Source of the DNA: an uncultured Sphingomonadaceae bacterium
GTDB taxonomy: Bacteria > Pseudomonadota > Alphaproteobacteria > Sphingomonadales > Sphingomonadaceae
Length of the DNA: 64,000 nucleotides
Reading direction: 5' to 3'
Assembly: GCA_937995515.1 (NCBI GenBank)
Contig: CALKJZ010000021.1
Span: forward strand, 1 to 64,000
Below are positions 1 to 8,707 of the stretch, one piece after another. How positions within the stretch are numbered: position 1 is the first letter of the stretch; each line of letters begins with the position of its first letter. A program made the translations under genes and the position numbers. The notes under the pieces are model-generated. The model did not search any database. It was not told where the DNA came from and was given only the letters and a program-made list of their open reading frames with translations.

Positions 1-118
1 CGAGCAGGCCCGGGCGCGCCTCGATAGCGCGGGGAGCCTGCGCTTCATCGAACTGGTCAGGGCACCCGGGCACCGCGCCGCGCTCCAGCAACTGATGGCT
101 AAGACCAGCGGCACCTGA
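1..118 (+). CDS. C-terminal end of a gene cut by the window edge, possibly a TPP-dependent decarboxylase
   Basis: An open frame enters from the left edge (codons in phase from base 2) and stops at TGA 116-118. Only 38 residues are visible, including LRFIELVRAPGHRAALQQLM. The pattern of a beta strand F-I-E-L-V followed by an acidic or basic turn and an amphipathic helix resembles the last segment of pyruvate/indolepyruvate decarboxylase-type thiamine-diphosphate enzymes. That is a guess from a very short piece; no catalytic motif is inside the window. It reads toward the tRNA-Arg on the other strand. Confidence 0.35.
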   Translation, partial: EQARARLDSAGSLRFIELVRAPGHRAALQQLMAKTSGT

Positions 119-204
119 CCGCGCCGGTTCCCGGCGCCCGGACAAGGGCGCACGACCACATGGCCAGACCCCACCCGGCCTCATCCACATGATCCGAAAA
201 TGAA

Positions 205-281
205 TGGCGCGCCCGGAACGATTCGAACGTCCGACCCCCAGATTCGTAGTCTGGTGCTCTATCCAGCTGAGCTACGGGCGC
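205..281 (-). tRNA. tRNA-Arg(ACG)
   Basis: On the minus strand the cloverleaf folds completely: acceptor stem GCGCCCG/CGGGCGC, D arm GCTC...GAGC, anticodon stem CCAGA/TCTGG around loop CTACGAA (anticodon ACG), a five-base variable loop, T arm GGACG/CGTTC with TTCGAAT loop, discriminator G and an encoded CCA at 205-207. Total length is 77 nt including CCA. The A34 of ACG is normally edited to inosine by TadA so that one tRNA reads CGU, CGC and CGA. Confidence 0.97.
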
Positions 282-356
282 GTGGCACGGCCGTGCGTGC
301 GAGCGGCCGCTTTAGACGATGACGGGCGGATTGCAAGCGGCTATGCCGGGCACCCG

Positions 357-878
357 ATGGCTGGAAGGGCGCCCCTCATGCTCCTCGCGCTCACCCACGG
401 GCTTGCGGGATGTGCGCTGCCCGATGCGCAATCGCCCTCGCTCCTGCCCCGCCCGCAGGAAACCCCGCGCCAGATCGCGGTTGTCGATCCTGGTCCGCTG
501 CGCCTGTCGGCTGAGGAGGCTGCGCAGCTCGAAGCCGACCTCGCGCGCGACACGGCCGCCCTTGCTGCGGCGGAACGTGCCCTTGCGGCTGCCGAACGCA
601 CGCTTGCTGCCGCGCTCGCCCGGGCGCGGGGGGCCGCCTGGGGCAGCCTTCCATGGGCCGACGCGCAGTCCGAGCTCTCGCGCTTCGAGGAGGTGCGCCT
701 GCCGGTCCCGGCGCTGCGGCTGCGGGTCGAGGCGAGCCGGATGATGGTCGATCCGCTGGCCGCAGACGATCGGCTGCGGCGCGCCGTCGAGGCGCTTCAT
801 ACGCGCGTGGCGGCGCTCGACAGCCGGAGCGCGGCCACCGCCGAAGCCGCAGCCCGCGCGCTCGACCGCCGGGGCTGA
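357..878 (+). CDS. small predicted lipoprotein with coiled-coil region
   Basis: The protein has 173 residues. The frame stays open upstream across the tRNA, so the start was placed at ATG 357, which gives a short hydrophobic leader ending in the lipobox LAGC; a second ATG at 378 gives an even shorter leader. After the lipobox comes a proline-rich linker, then a long Ala/Leu/Glu/Arg helix (about residues 50-90, heptad-like, likely coiled coil), and a second helical part. It is probably an outer-membrane-anchored periplasmic protein. I do not recognise a family. It converges on the P1 peptidase gene, the stops being 4 nt apart. Confidence 0.6.
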   Translation: MAGRAPLMLLALTHGLAGCALPDAQSPSLLPRPQETPRQIAVVDPGPLRLSAEEAAQLEADLARDTAALAAAERALAAAERTLAAALARARGAAWGSLPWADAQSELSRFEEVRLPVPALRLRVEASRMMVDPLAADDRLRRAVEALHTRVAALDSRSAATAEAAARALDRRG

Positions 879-882
879 CAGC

Positions 883-1809
883 TCAGCCGGTCGCCTTGCG
901 GATGGCCTCGACGAGGCAATCGGCGCCCACTGTGCCGATTTCGGTGAGGAGCGGCGGGTCCACAACCGCCGGCGTTTCCGCTGCGGTTGAAAGGGCAAAC
1001 ACGATATCGCCATCATAGGGCGCGTGGACGGGGCGGATGGCCCGCGCGAGCCCGTCGTGGCCCATCATCGCCACCCGGCGTGCCGCTGCGCGGGTGAGCG
1101 GCCGGTCGGTTGCAACGACAGCAAGCGTGGTGCTCGCGCCGAGCCCTGCGGGCAGGCCGGCTTTCAGCTTTGGCATGGGAACCGGGCCTGCCACGGGTTG
1201 CTCGGCCGTCGTGACCTCGCCGAAACTGTTCACGACTGCAAGCGCAGCCACGGTGCCACCGCCCTCGAGCCGCGCGGAGGCCATGCCCAGCCCGCCCGGC
1301 CGGCTTCCTGCCACGGCGCCCAGTCCTGCTCCCACCCGGCCGGAGGCGGGCGCCCTGCCCGCCGCCTGCAGGGCCTCGGCCGCAAGGCGGCGATAGGGCG
1401 GCTCCGTGCCCTTCCCTTCGCCCGCGCCTGCGGCGCCTTCTGCCTCCATGGCCCAGCCCTTGTCGCCGCCGTTGCGGAGATCGAAGAGGATCGCCGCCGG
1501 GACCACGGGAACATGGATGCCCGGGGCAACGGGAAGCCCGATGCCGCGCCGTGCCAGAAGAAGCGTGACCTCATCGGCTGCGGCCAGCCCGAACACGCTC
1601 CCGCCCGAGAGCACGATGGCGTGTGCGCGTTCGACCAGATTGGCCGGATCGAGCGCGTCCGTCTCGCGGGTGCCCGGCCCGCCGCCGCGCACGTCCACGC
1701 CCATGACGGCCGGCGCGTCCGGCAGGATGACCGTGACGCCGGTTTGCGCCACCGGGCATCCGGCATGGCCGACCTTGAGGCCCGGGACATCCGTGAGCAG
1801 GCCGCTCAC
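883..1809 (-). CDS. P1/S58 family peptidase (DmpA/NylC-like N-terminal nucleophile hydrolase)
   Basis: The 308-residue protein opens with [12 protein letters not shown], the standard start of the P1 (S58) family, which includes DmpA aminopeptidase and nylon-oligomer hydrolase NylC. These proteins are made as a precursor and cut themselves to expose a Ser/Thr nucleophile. Visible family blocks are [11 protein letters not shown] (41-51), the glycine-rich [10 protein letters not shown] (66-75), GRVGAGLGA (157-165) and [12 protein letters not shown] (224-235). Thr227 or Thr228 is the probable autocleavage nucleophile, by analogy with the NTT site of NylC. The start is GTG, overlapping the trpS stop as GTGA, so it is probably translated with trpS at the end of the secB-murJ-trpS run. 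The physiological substrate is unknown; no signal peptide is seen. Confidence 0.88.
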   Translation of the reverse strand: MSGLLTDVPGLKVGHAGCPVAQTGVTVILPDAPAVMGVDVRGGGPGTRETDALDPANLVERAHAIVLSGGSVFGLAAADEVTLLLARRGIGLPVAPGIHVPVVPAAILFDLRNGGDKGWAMEAEGAAGAGEGKGTEPPYRRLAAEALQAAGRAPASGRVGAGLGAVAGSRPGGLGMASARLEGGGTVAALAVVNSFGEVTTAEQPVAGPVPMPKLKAGLPAGLGASTTLAVVATDRPLTRAAARRVAMMGHDGLARAIRPVHAPYDGDIVFALSTAAETPAVVDPPLLTEIGTVGADCLVEAIRKATG

Positions 1810-2810
1810 AGCAGAAAGCCCACGGCGCCGCGCACGAGTCGCATGGTCTCTTCGGCTGCGGCACGAGCGCGCGCGGCGCCTTCGTCGAGGATCCGGTCAA
1901 GCTCCTGCGGGTGGGCCAGAAGGTCGTGCAGGCGGGCGGCGATCGGTGCGAGCGTCTCAACGAGGAGCTCGGCAAGCGCCGGCTTGAAGGTGCCGAAGCC
2001 CTGGCCGGCAAACCGGCCGAGCACGGCGTCGAGCGGCTCGCCTAAAAGCGCGGCGTGGATCTCGAGGAGGTTTCTTGCCTCCGGCCGGCCTTCCAGCCCG
2101 TCGACCGTTGCCGGGATCGGCAGGGCGTCGGTTCGTGCCTTGCGGATCTTGAGGCGGATCAGGTCGGCATCGTCGGTCAGGTTGATGCGGCTCATGTCCG
2201 ACGGGTCGGACTTCGACATCTTGGCCGCTCCATCGCGCAGCGAGCGCACCCGGGGAGCCGCCGGCGGGATCATCGGCTGCGGGAGCGGGAACACGGCCGC
2301 TCCGAAATCGGTGTTGAACTTGGCGGCAATGTCGCGCGCAAGCTCCAGATGCTGCTTCTGGTCTTCGCCCACCGGCACATGGGTTGCGCGGTAGACGAGC
2401 ACGTCTGCGGCCTGCAGCACGGGGTAGGTATAGAGGCCGACCGAGGCCCCCTCGCGATCCTTGCCGGATTTTTCCTTGAACTGGGTCATCCGGTTCAGCC
2501 ACCCGACCCGGGCGGTGCAGCCGAGGATCCAGGCGAGCTCCGCATGCTGGGGCACGCGCGCCTGGTTGAAGAGCGTGGCGCGCGCCGGGTTGGTTCCGGC
2601 GGCAAGAAGGGCGGCTGCGATCTCGCGCGTGGCGCCTGCCAGTTCCCCGGGCGGCTGGGGCACGGTGATGGCGTGGAGGTCGGCGATGAAGAAGAAGGCC
2701 TCCTCGCCTTCCGCCAGGCTATCCTGCATGGCCACCCAGTTGCGGATGGCGCCCAGATAGTTGCCAAGGTGCAGGCTGCCGGTGGGCTGGATGCCGGACA
2801 CGATTCGCAT
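1806..2810 (-). CDS. trpS: tryptophanyl-tRNA synthetase
   Basis: This is a 334-residue class I aminoacyl-tRNA synthetase that charges tRNA-Trp. The HIGH-type signature is HLGN at residues 14-17 within [16 protein letters not shown], and the KMSKS loop is intact at 197-201 ([10 protein letters not shown]). Length matches bacterial TrpRS (about 330). The ATG at 2810 was chosen because it sits just before the invariant [11 protein letters not shown] start; the frame is open further upstream but only as antisense of murJ. It lies 17 nt after murJ and overlaps the next gene by 4 nt, so it is co-transcribed with murJ. Confidence 0.97.
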   Translation of the reverse strand: MRIVSGIQPTGSLHLGNYLGAIRNWVAMQDSLAEGEEAFFFIADLHAITVPQPPGELAGATREIAAALLAAGTNPARATLFNQARVPQHAELAWILGCTARVGWLNRMTQFKEKSGKDREGASVGLYTYPVLQAADVLVYRATHVPVGEDQKQHLELARDIAAKFNTDFGAAVFPLPQPMIPPAAPRVRSLRDGAAKMSKSDPSDMSRINLTDDADLIRLKIRKARTDALPIPATVDGLEGRPEARNLLEIHAALLGEPLDAVLGRFAGQGFGTFKPALAELLVETLAPIAARLHDLLAHPQELDRILDEGAARARAAAEETMRLVRGAVGFLL

Positions 2811-2827
2811 GGGCTCTCCTGCTCTCC

Positions 2828-4396
2828 TCAGCGGGCGGCGCTGCGCCGGAACGCGGCGCGCAGATAGGCCGGGTCGTAGGCGCCGGCCAGCCGGCCGGCC
2901 ACGAGGTAGGACACCGTGCCCGCGCCGGTGAGCAGCGCAAGACCGAGCGCGCGCGCGGCAAGCGGCCCCTCGAGCCACGGCATGAGGAGGCGGCCGAGCG
3001 GCAGCAGCACGGCCGCCATCGCGGCGGCCGCCAGCCCCATGCGCGGAAGCGCACGGCGCAGCTGCCTGTCGGGTGCGAACAGGCGCTGACGGTGGAGGAG
3101 GAGGAAGAGCGTGCCGGCGTTGACCCACGCGGCAAGCGCGGTCGCGATCGCAATGCCGACATGGCCGAACGGCCAGATGAGTGTCAGATTGCCGGCGAGG
3201 TTGACGAGAATGGCTGCAAGCGCCACCCGCATCGGGGTCTTGGTATCTCCGCGCGCATGAAAGCCGGGGGTGAGCACTTTCACGAGCACATAGGCCGGAA
3301 GCCCCAGCGAGAAGGCGCTGAGCGCGGCTGCGGCACCTGCGGCGTCGGCAGCGGTGAAGGCGCCCTGGCGGAACAGGCCGGTGACAATGGGCAGGCTGCT
3401 GACCACCAGCGCGGTTGCAGCCGGAAGGGTGAGCAGCGCTGCAAACTCGATCGCCCGGTTCTGCTGGTGGATGGCGGCCGGCTGGTCCCCCGCGCTGATG
3501 AGGCGGGACATGGTCGGCAGAAGCGCAATGCCCATGCCGATGCCGATGATGCCGAGCGGCAGCTGGTTCAGCCGGTCGGCATAGTAGAGGTAGCTGACCG
3601 ACCCTTCGGGCAGCAGGCTGGCGGCGATGAGCGTCGAGACGAAGAGGTTGATCTGCGTCGCGCCTGCGCCGATTGCGGCCGGGCCGATGCGGCGGAACAT
3701 GTCGGCCATCTCGGCCGTCCAGCGCGGAAGGCCCAGCCGGGGTGCGACCCCGGCCCGCCACACGGCGCTGAAGACCAGCACGAACTGGACCACGCCCGCA
3801 ACCGACACGCCGGCGGCAAGCGCACGCGCGGTCGCCTCGGTCCCGCTGTCGCGCGCGAGGAGGATGGCAAGGATGAGGATTGCGTTCAGGAGCAGCGGGG
3901 CAAGCGCCGGAATGGCAAAGAGGCCGAGCGCGTTCAGCACCCCGCCAAGCAGCGCGACGAGCGAGATCATCAGGAGATAGGGAAAGGTGAGGCGCGTGAG
4001 ATCGACGGTCAGCGCCAGCTTGTCGTGCGAGTCCCCGCCGAAGCCGCCCGTCATCAGGAACACGACGGGGCCGGCTGCAATCATCATGAGCGCCGTAAAC
4101 AGCAGGAGCACGGGCAGAAGGATTGCCAGCGCATCCTCGGTGAACGCGCGTGCCGGGGCCTGCCCGCTGCCGTTGCGCCGCATGCGCGCGGCAACCATGG
4201 GCACGAACCCGGCCGAGAAGGCCCCTTCCGCGAACAGCGAGCGGAACAGGTTGGGAAGGCGGAAGGCGACGAGAAAGGCATCCGCTGCAAGGCCGGCACC
4301 AAGGTAGCGCGCCATCAGCATGTCGCGGGCAAAGCCCGCGATCCGGCTGACGGCCGTCAGCCCGCCGACGGTCGAGGCGGCACGGATGAGCGACAT
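2828..4396 (-). CDS. murJ: lipid II flippase MurJ
   Basis: The 522-residue integral membrane protein of the MOP superfamily begins with the family block [20 protein letters not shown] followed by [20 protein letters not shown]. These are the conserved first helices of MurJ (MviN). About 14 hydrophobic segments can be counted, and the loop [13 protein letters not shown] between later helices is also diagnostic. MurJ moves lipid-linked peptidoglycan precursor across the inner membrane and is essential in most bacteria. It lies 50 nt after secB and 17 nt before trpS on the same strand, a linkage common in sphingomonads. Confidence 0.96.
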   Translation of the reverse strand: MSLIRAASTVGGLTAVSRIAGFARDMLMARYLGAGLAADAFLVAFRLPNLFRSLFAEGAFSAGFVPMVAARMRRNGSGQAPARAFTEDALAILLPVLLLFTALMMIAAGPVVFLMTGGFGGDSHDKLALTVDLTRLTFPYLLMISLVALLGGVLNALGLFAIPALAPLLLNAILILAILLARDSGTEATARALAAGVSVAGVVQFVLVFSAVWRAGVAPRLGLPRWTAEMADMFRRIGPAAIGAGATQINLFVSTLIAASLLPEGSVSYLYYADRLNQLPLGIIGIGMGIALLPTMSRLISAGDQPAAIHQQNRAIEFAALLTLPAATALVVSSLPIVTGLFRQGAFTAADAAGAAAALSAFSLGLPAYVLVKVLTPGFHARGDTKTPMRVALAAILVNLAGNLTLIWPFGHVGIAIATALAAWVNAGTLFLLLHRQRLFAPDRQLRRALPRMGLAAAAMAAVLLPLGRLLMPWLEGPLAARALGLALLTGAGTVSYLVAGRLAGAYDPAYLRAAFRRSAAR

Positions 4397-4446
4397 GGCG
4401 TGGTCAGGCCCGGCCAGCTGCGGCCAAGGCGGGTCCCTGCGTCAGG

Positions 4447-4959
4447 TCAGGCCGTTCCGGCGGCCGGGCCCATGCTTGCCCCCTGCCGGCGCGCTTCGAG
4501 CTGCTGGATGTAGAGCCCGCCGAAATCGATCGGCTCGAGCATCAGTGGCGGGAAGCCCCCATCGCGCACGGCATCGGCAATCACCCGCCGGGCGAACGGA
4601 AACAGGATCCGCGGCGCCTCCACGATGAGGAACGGCTCGATCGCCTCCTGCGGCGCGCCGGCAAGGCGGAACAGCCCGGCATAGACCAGCTCGACCGCAA
4701 AGGCGACCCGATCGCCGTCGCCGCGCGCATTCGCCTGGATGCGCAGCTCCACCTCGTAGAGATCATCGCCGCCCGCGCGCGCATTCACGTTCACGTTGAT
4801 CTCGATCTTCGGCTGGCCCTGCATCTGCAGCGACTGGGGCGCATTCGGGTTCTCGAACGAAAGATCCTTCACATACTGGGCGAGGATGCCAGCCTGCGGC
4901 GTCAGGTCGGCGCCATTGGCGAGCGCTTCGGCATCCTCTTCGGTGATCGGGCTGGTCAT
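4447..4959 (-). CDS. secB: protein-export chaperone SecB
   Basis: The 170-residue cytosolic chaperone keeps preproteins unfolded and passes them to SecA. It carries the SecB core YVKDLSFENPNAP (about residues 29-41), the EINVNVNAR strand, the YAGLF stretch, and the C-terminal FPFARRVIADAVRDGGFPPLML block. The acidic N-terminal extension ITEEDAEAL is typical of alphaproteobacterial forms. It is the first gene of the minus-strand run secB-murJ-trpS-peptidase and is divergent from the Tim44-domain gene. Confidence 0.97.
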   Translation of the reverse strand: MTSPITEEDAEALANGADLTPQAGILAQYVKDLSFENPNAPQSLQMQGQPKIEINVNVNARAGGDDLYEVELRIQANARGDGDRVAFAVELVYAGLFRLAGAPQEAIEPFLIVEAPRILFPFARRVIADAVRDGGFPPLMLEPIDFGGLYIQQLEARRQGASMGPAAGTA

Positions 4960-5308
4960 GGCGGTCCTGCTCGTCGTACCCGGCCCTCGCTGGACGGCCG
5001 GCGGTTTCGTCTGGCAAACGGATCAGGCCTGCCCGGAACGCCGGCGCAGGCGAGGCCTTCGGCTAGCAGCGCGGCACGGCTGCGGCAAGCGCGCCCATCG
5101 TGACGGAATGTGATTGCGGATTCGCCTGCCGTCCCTATCTAGGGCATGGTCGCTGAAAAGGGGCGGCGCATTGCCCGATTCGGCTGGGCATGGCATGCCA
5201 TTGGCGGCCACTGCTGCCGGCCCCGGGCTGGCCATGCCGCCCGGTTTGGCCATGCAGGCTGAAGCGGCGCGCATGGGGTTGGCTTCGGAACGGCGAGTAG
5301 AGCGTGTG
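4960..5308. other. divergent intergenic region secB / Tim44
   Basis: The 349-nt region between the divergent starts must carry promoters for both directions. A rightward sigma-70-like promoter is listed separately. Open frames extend into it from the Tim44 gene, but their predicted residues (before the membrane segment) look non-coding. The only other pattern noticed is a short self-complementary stretch, GGCATGGCATGCC, near 5200. No RNA gene is seen. Confidence 0.5.
5114..5141 (+). promoter_or_regulatory. candidate sigma-70 promoter for the Tim44-mltA-Smr run
   Basis: TTGCGG at 5114-5119 and TATCTA at 5136-5141 are separated by 16 nt. This reads toward the Tim44-domain gene, whose chosen start lies about 165 nt downstream. 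Based on sequence match only. Confidence 0.35.
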
Positions 5309-5977
5309 ATGCAGAGCGGATGGATCGAAATCGTGTTCCTGGCCATGCTTGCCGGGTTCATCGCGCTCAGGCTCTACCACGTGCTGGGGCGGCGCACGGG
5401 CCATGAGAAACCCGTCTCCGACGCCTTCCGTCCGGCCGGCGCCGAACTGTCCCGCCCCGAGCCGCGGGCGGTCGACCGCGAGCCCGCCCCGCTCATCGAG
5501 CTGCCGGGCGACATCGACCCGAAGGTGCGCCCGGGCGTCGAGGCGATCGCCGAGGCCGACCGGACCTTCTCGGTGCCGGCCTTTCTTGCCGGGGCGCAGG
5601 GCGCCTACACCATGGTGCTCGAGGCCTTCTGGCGCGGCGACACGGAGGCGCTCTCGGAACTGGTTGCCGACGATGTGCTTGCGGATTTTGTCGCAGCCAT
5701 CGAGGCGCGCGCCGACCGCGGCGAGCAGCTCGACAACCGCCTGCTCCAGGTGGACCGTGCGCGGATCGTTGGCGCGCGGATGAACGGCATGATGGCGGAG
5801 GTCACCGTGCAGTTCGATGCCGAAATCGTGGCGGTCACGCGCGATTCCGAAGGCCGCGTGATCGAGGGCGACCCGAACGCGACAGTCGAAACCCACGATG
5901 TGTGGACGTTCAGCCGGCACACCACCTCGCCCGACCCGGCGTGGCTGCTGATCGCAACCGACGAGGTTGCCGCCTGA
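5309..5977 (+). CDS. Tim44/TimA domain membrane-anchored protein
   Basis: The protein has 222 residues. It starts at ATG 5309 with one transmembrane helix (about residues 5-24, WIEIVFLAMLAGFIALRLY), followed by VLGRRTGHE, the classic beginning of bacterial Tim44-like proteins (TimA). A linker of about 50 residues leads to the Tim44 fold from about residue 85 (FLAGAQGAYTMVLEAFWRGD, then LSELVADDVL and a final WTFSRHTTSPDPAWLLIATDE). The domain is NTF2-like and is homologous to the mitochondrial import motor subunit Tim44; its bacterial role is not well defined. Divergent to secB and directly before mltA, with a 20-nt gap. Confidence 0.9.
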   Translation: MQSGWIEIVFLAMLAGFIALRLYHVLGRRTGHEKPVSDAFRPAGAELSRPEPRAVDREPAPLIELPGDIDPKVRPGVEAIAEADRTFSVPAFLAGAQGAYTMVLEAFWRGDTEALSELVADDVLADFVAAIEARADRGEQLDNRLLQVDRARIVGARMNGMMAEVTVQFDAEIVAVTRDSEGRVIEGDPNATVETHDVWTFSRHTTSPDPAWLLIATDEVAA

Positions 5978-5997
5978 AGGCAGGTGGCCGGCCGCGC

Positions 5998-7101
5998 ATG
6001 CTGGCGCGGCCCCTTTTGCCCGCATGGGGCGGGCTGGCGCTTGCCCCTGCCCTTGCTGTCCTCTGTGCCGCGTGCGCTGCAGCGCCCGGGCCCGGCCCCG
6101 GGCGGCTGAGCGCAGCGGCAGACACGGGCTGGGGGCCGGCCGCCACCATCGGGGCAATCCGCTGGCCCGGGGCCGGAGCGCTCGGCGCGGCAATTGCCGA
6201 TTTCCTTCGTGCATGCCCCGAAATCCTGCGGCGGGAGGACGTCTCGGGCCTCACCCGCCCTGCCGACTGGGCGCCCGCTTGCGCCGACGCGCCCGGCGAT
6301 GACCCGCGCGCCTTTCTTGCGCGCCACTTTGCCCCGGTTCGCCTCGGCGACGGGACGGGGCTTGTCACTGGCTATTTCGAGCCGGAGGTGCCGGCAAGCC
6401 GCAGCCCGGCCGAAGGCCTCGTGCCGGTGCTCGGAGGGCCGCCGCCCGGCGCGCTTCCCGCCGGCCCCGGCCCCACGCGCGCCGAGATCGAGGCCGGAGC
6501 GCTGCGGGGTGTCGCGCCGGTGCTTGCATGGGCAGATCCGGTCGATCTCTTCTTCCTCCAGGTCCAGGGCTCGGGCGTGCTGCGGTTTGCCGATGGCAAG
6601 ACGCTGAAGCTCGGCTTCGGCGGGCACAACGGCCATGGCTATGTCGCCATCGGCCGGCTCCTGCGGTCGCGCGGCCTCCTTCCCGAACGGGCCGGCATGG
6701 CGGAGATCCGCGCCTGGCTTGCCGCAAACCCGGCCGAAGGCGCAGCGCTCATGCGCGAGAACCCGCGCTACATCTTCTTCCGGCCGCGCCCTTCCGGCAG
6801 CAGCGGGCCGGTGGGCGCGCTCGGGGTGCCGCTTGGCCCCATGCGCGCGATCGCAATCGACCCGCAGCACGCGCCGCTGGGTGCGCTCGCGCTGCTCGAG
6901 ACCGAGATCGGCGGAGCGCCCTGGCAGGCACTGGTGCTTGCAGCCGATACCGGCGCGGCCATCCGCGGCCCCAACCGGGTGGACCTCTTCACCGGCACGG
7001 GCGCGGCCGCCGGCGCGCTTGCGGGCCCCCTGCAGGCCAGCGGGCGTCTCGTGCTGCTGCTGCCGCGCGCGGCGGCCGCGCGGCGGGACGCCACCCCATG
7101 A
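5998..7101 (+). CDS. mltA: membrane-bound lytic murein transglycosylase A
   Basis: The 367-residue protein starts at ATG 5998 with a hydrophobic leader ending in a possible lipobox (CAAC), so it is probably an outer-membrane lipoprotein. MltA cleaves peptidoglycan to 1,6-anhydromuropeptides. Family blocks are visible: GLVTGYFEP, PTRAEIEAGAL, DPVDLFFLQVQGSG, and the 3D-type active site LAADTGAAIRGPNRVDLFTG, where Asp317 is the expected catalytic acid. Its stop overlaps the start of the Smr gene as ATGA, so the two are translationally coupled. Confidence 0.93.
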   Translation: MLARPLLPAWGGLALAPALAVLCAACAAAPGPGPGRLSAAADTGWGPAATIGAIRWPGAGALGAAIADFLRACPEILRREDVSGLTRPADWAPACADAPGDDPRAFLARHFAPVRLGDGTGLVTGYFEPEVPASRSPAEGLVPVLGGPPPGALPAGPGPTRAEIEAGALRGVAPVLAWADPVDLFFLQVQGSGVLRFADGKTLKLGFGGHNGHGYVAIGRLLRSRGLLPERAGMAEIRAWLAANPAEGAALMRENPRYIFFRPRPSGSSGPVGALGVPLGPMRAIAIDPQHAPLGALALLETEIGGAPWQALVLAADTGAAIRGPNRVDLFTGTGAAAGALAGPLQASGRLVLLLPRAAAARRDATP

Positions 7102-7655
7102 CACGCCGCAACCTCACGCCCGAGGAGGAGGCGCTGTGGCAGCAGGCAACCGCGGGCGTCACGCCGCTCGGCAGCCGGCCGCAGGCTGCCCCGCCCGTGC
7201 GCATCTGTGTGCTGGTCCGTCCGCCGGCTGCGTCGGCGCCCGCGCCTCCCGTGCCGCCCGGCCGCCACGCCGAAACCCTCGACCGCAGCTGGGACCGGCG
7301 CCTCGGCAGCGGCCGGGCCCGGCCGGACCGCCTTGTCGATCTCCACGGCCTCAGCCGGGAGGAGGCCCGGCTGCTGCTGCACCGCCAGATCGAGGCGGCG
7401 CACCGGCGCGGGGAGCGTCTGCTCCTCGTCATCACCGGCAAGGGCAGCCCGCTCGGCGTGCAGCCGGCGGACCTGATGCCGCTCGGCACGCCCCCGCCGC
7501 GCGGCGCCATCCGGGCCGAGCTGCCGCGCTGGCTCGCCGAGCCCCGGCTTTCGGCACGGATCGCAGCCGTGCGCCAAGCGCACCCGCGCCATGGCGGCGC
7601 GGGTGCCGTCTATCTGGTGCTCAGGCGGCCACGCCCGGCGCGCGGCGGCGCCTGA
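7098..7655 (+). CDS. Smr/MutS2-type domain protein
   Basis: The 185-residue protein has a charged N-terminus (RRNLTPEEEALWQQ), a Pro/Ala-rich linker and a C-terminal Smr domain from about residue 78: LVDLHGLSREEARLLLHRQI (DLHG at 81-84), LLLVITGKG, and a final GGAGAVYLVLRR. Smr domains are small nucleic-acid-binding or nicking modules; the stand-alone form is common next to mltA in alphaproteobacteria. The start overlaps the mltA stop by 4 nt. Its last 35 nt overlap, tail to tail, with the PEP-CTERM gene on the other strand. Confidence 0.88.
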   Translation: MTRRNLTPEEEALWQQATAGVTPLGSRPQAAPPVRICVLVRPPAASAPAPPVPPGRHAETLDRSWDRRLGSGRARPDRLVDLHGLSREEARLLLHRQIEAAHRRGERLLLVITGKGSPLGVQPADLMPLGTPPPRGAIRAELPRWLAEPRLSARIAAVRQAHPRHGGAGAVYLVLRRPRPARGGA

Positions 7656-8334
7656 GCGCGCCGCCCACCACCCCGAACCCGCCAATCATCAGGGCCCAGC
7701 TCGCAGGCTCAGGGACTGGTGCGGAACCGGAAAGACCCTTGCTGATCCGGTACCAGAAGAGCGGCACCTCGTCGCCCGCACCAAGCGGCGCCACACGCTG
7801 GACGTCGACCTCCGGCGGCAGACCCGGTTCGGCCCAGACCGGCCCGCGCTGCAGGCCGAGGACCGCCGTGCTGCCACGAGGAATGGAGAACTCGGTAACC
7901 CGCCAAGGATCGGGATAGACAACAACGTCCTCACCTTTCCCGACCGCCAGAAGGCGTGCCACACTGCCGAACACGAACCTCAGGTTCGCGTTGGCATAAA
8001 GAGCGACCAGAACCTCAGCGGAGACATCCGTTTCGAAGCCCAGTTTCTCATCGCCGCCAATCCAGACCTCCTCGCCCCCGGTAGCCGGAGGCGGAAAGGG
8101 CGGCCCGAACGGTACGCCGTCAGGCTGGCCGAAGATGATCTCCGAGATCGAGGGAAGCCGCGGATAGCGGACCAGGACCGTGAGGGGCGGTGGCGGGTTG
8201 TCCCAGGTGAAGCGGATCCCGTTTTCCTCGATGGCGATATGGTTGGGCTTGGTCCAGTCGATCTCTGCGGTTGCGGGCGCGGCAGCGAAGGCCGCGACAG
8301 CAGCGGCAGCGAAGAGCAGCTGTTTGGATGTCAT
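7621..8334 (-). CDS. PEP-CTERM (PEPxxWA type) exported protein
   Basis: The 237-residue protein has a signal peptide (residues 1-23, cut after AAPATA) and a C-terminal sorting signal VPEPASWALMIGGFG followed by a hydrophobic helix and RRRR. Such signals are recognised by an exosortase, which is not in this window. The mature domain (IDWTKPNHIAIEENGIRF..., DEKLGFETDVSAEVLVALYANANLRF, FSIPRGSTAVLGL) is beta-rich and I do not recognise it. The ATG 8334 start is clear from the signal peptide. A candidate sigma-54 promoter and an upstream element precede it. The tail overlaps the Smr gene by 35 nt. Confidence 0.85.
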   Translation of the reverse strand: MTSKQLLFAAAAVAAFAAAPATAEIDWTKPNHIAIEENGIRFTWDNPPPPLTVLVRYPRLPSISEIIFGQPDGVPFGPPFPPPATGGEEVWIGGDEKLGFETDVSAEVLVALYANANLRFVFGSVARLLAVGKGEDVVVYPDPWRVTEFSIPRGSTAVLGLQRGPVWAEPGLPPEVDVQRVAPLGAGDEVPLFWYRISKGLSGSAPVPEPASWALMIGGFGVVGGALRRRRAPGVAA

Positions 8335-8375
8335 GCTTGGCTTCTTGTTGCGCTCCGATAGCGCACCTTTCCGTG

Positions 8376-8393
8376 AAGCAAGTACAAGGCCAA
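8376..8393 (-). promoter_or_regulatory. candidate sigma-54 (-24/-12) promoter of the PEP-CTERM gene
   Basis: Minus strand TTGGCCTTGTACTTGCTT has the GG-N10-GC spacing (GG at 8391-8390, GC at 8379-8378) and TTGCT at the -12 element, close to the consensus TGGCAC-N5-TTGCW. A start of transcription near 8367 would leave a leader of about 33 nt before ATG 8334. GG-N10-GC alone is common in GC-rich DNA; the extended match and position raise the case. Confidence 0.5.
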
Positions 8394-8453
8394 CCGGACG
8401 GCTGCCATAAGCTGAAATTTCTCGGAAGCGGATGGTGGATGTCTCTGCGCAGC

Positions 8454-8470
8454 TGTAAAAAATTCCGACA
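8454..8470. promoter_or_regulatory. candidate upstream activator site of the PEP-CTERM gene
   Basis: The AT-rich motif tgtaaaaaattccgaca with TGT/ACA ends stands out from GC-rich surroundings and is centred about 95 nt upstream of the predicted sigma-54 start, the usual distance for an enhancer-binding protein such as PrsR. Inferred from position and composition only. Confidence 0.35.
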
Positions 8471-8707
8471 GAACCTGTTGCGATTTGATGACACATCCAG
8501 ACGGCAGGCTGGCTCCGGTCTGCCCTCGCTGCGGCGCAGCAGGCCGGCTTGCGGAGCCCGAACCCCCATGCTAACGCGCGCCCCGCGCAAGAGGCGCAGG
8601 CCTTCTGCGCCCTTCCCGCCATGGCAGCGCGCGAGACGGACTTCCGCCGGGGCACGCTTCCGACAGGCTTTCGAGGGCCCCGGCCCGGCACGACAGAGGG
8701 CGAAGTC

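Larger units (their letters stand above)
8335..8707. other. divergent intergenic region PEP-CTERM / atp operon
   Basis: The 373-nt spacer between the leftward PEP-CTERM gene and the rightward atp operon. It holds the sigma-54-like promoter and activator site listed separately. The atpH frame is open back to about 8549, but residues before 8708 look non-coding. I could not find a convincing sigma-70 promoter for atpH. Confidence 0.5.

Noticed and set aside
205-281. tRNA-Arg as an integration (att) site
   Set aside because: No integrase gene and no second copy of the tRNA 3' end was noticed in the window.
310-336. A promoter (TTGCAA ... CTAAAG) for tRNA-Arg on the minus strand
   Set aside because: The spacing is only about 15 nt and the -10 is weak, so it was not listed.
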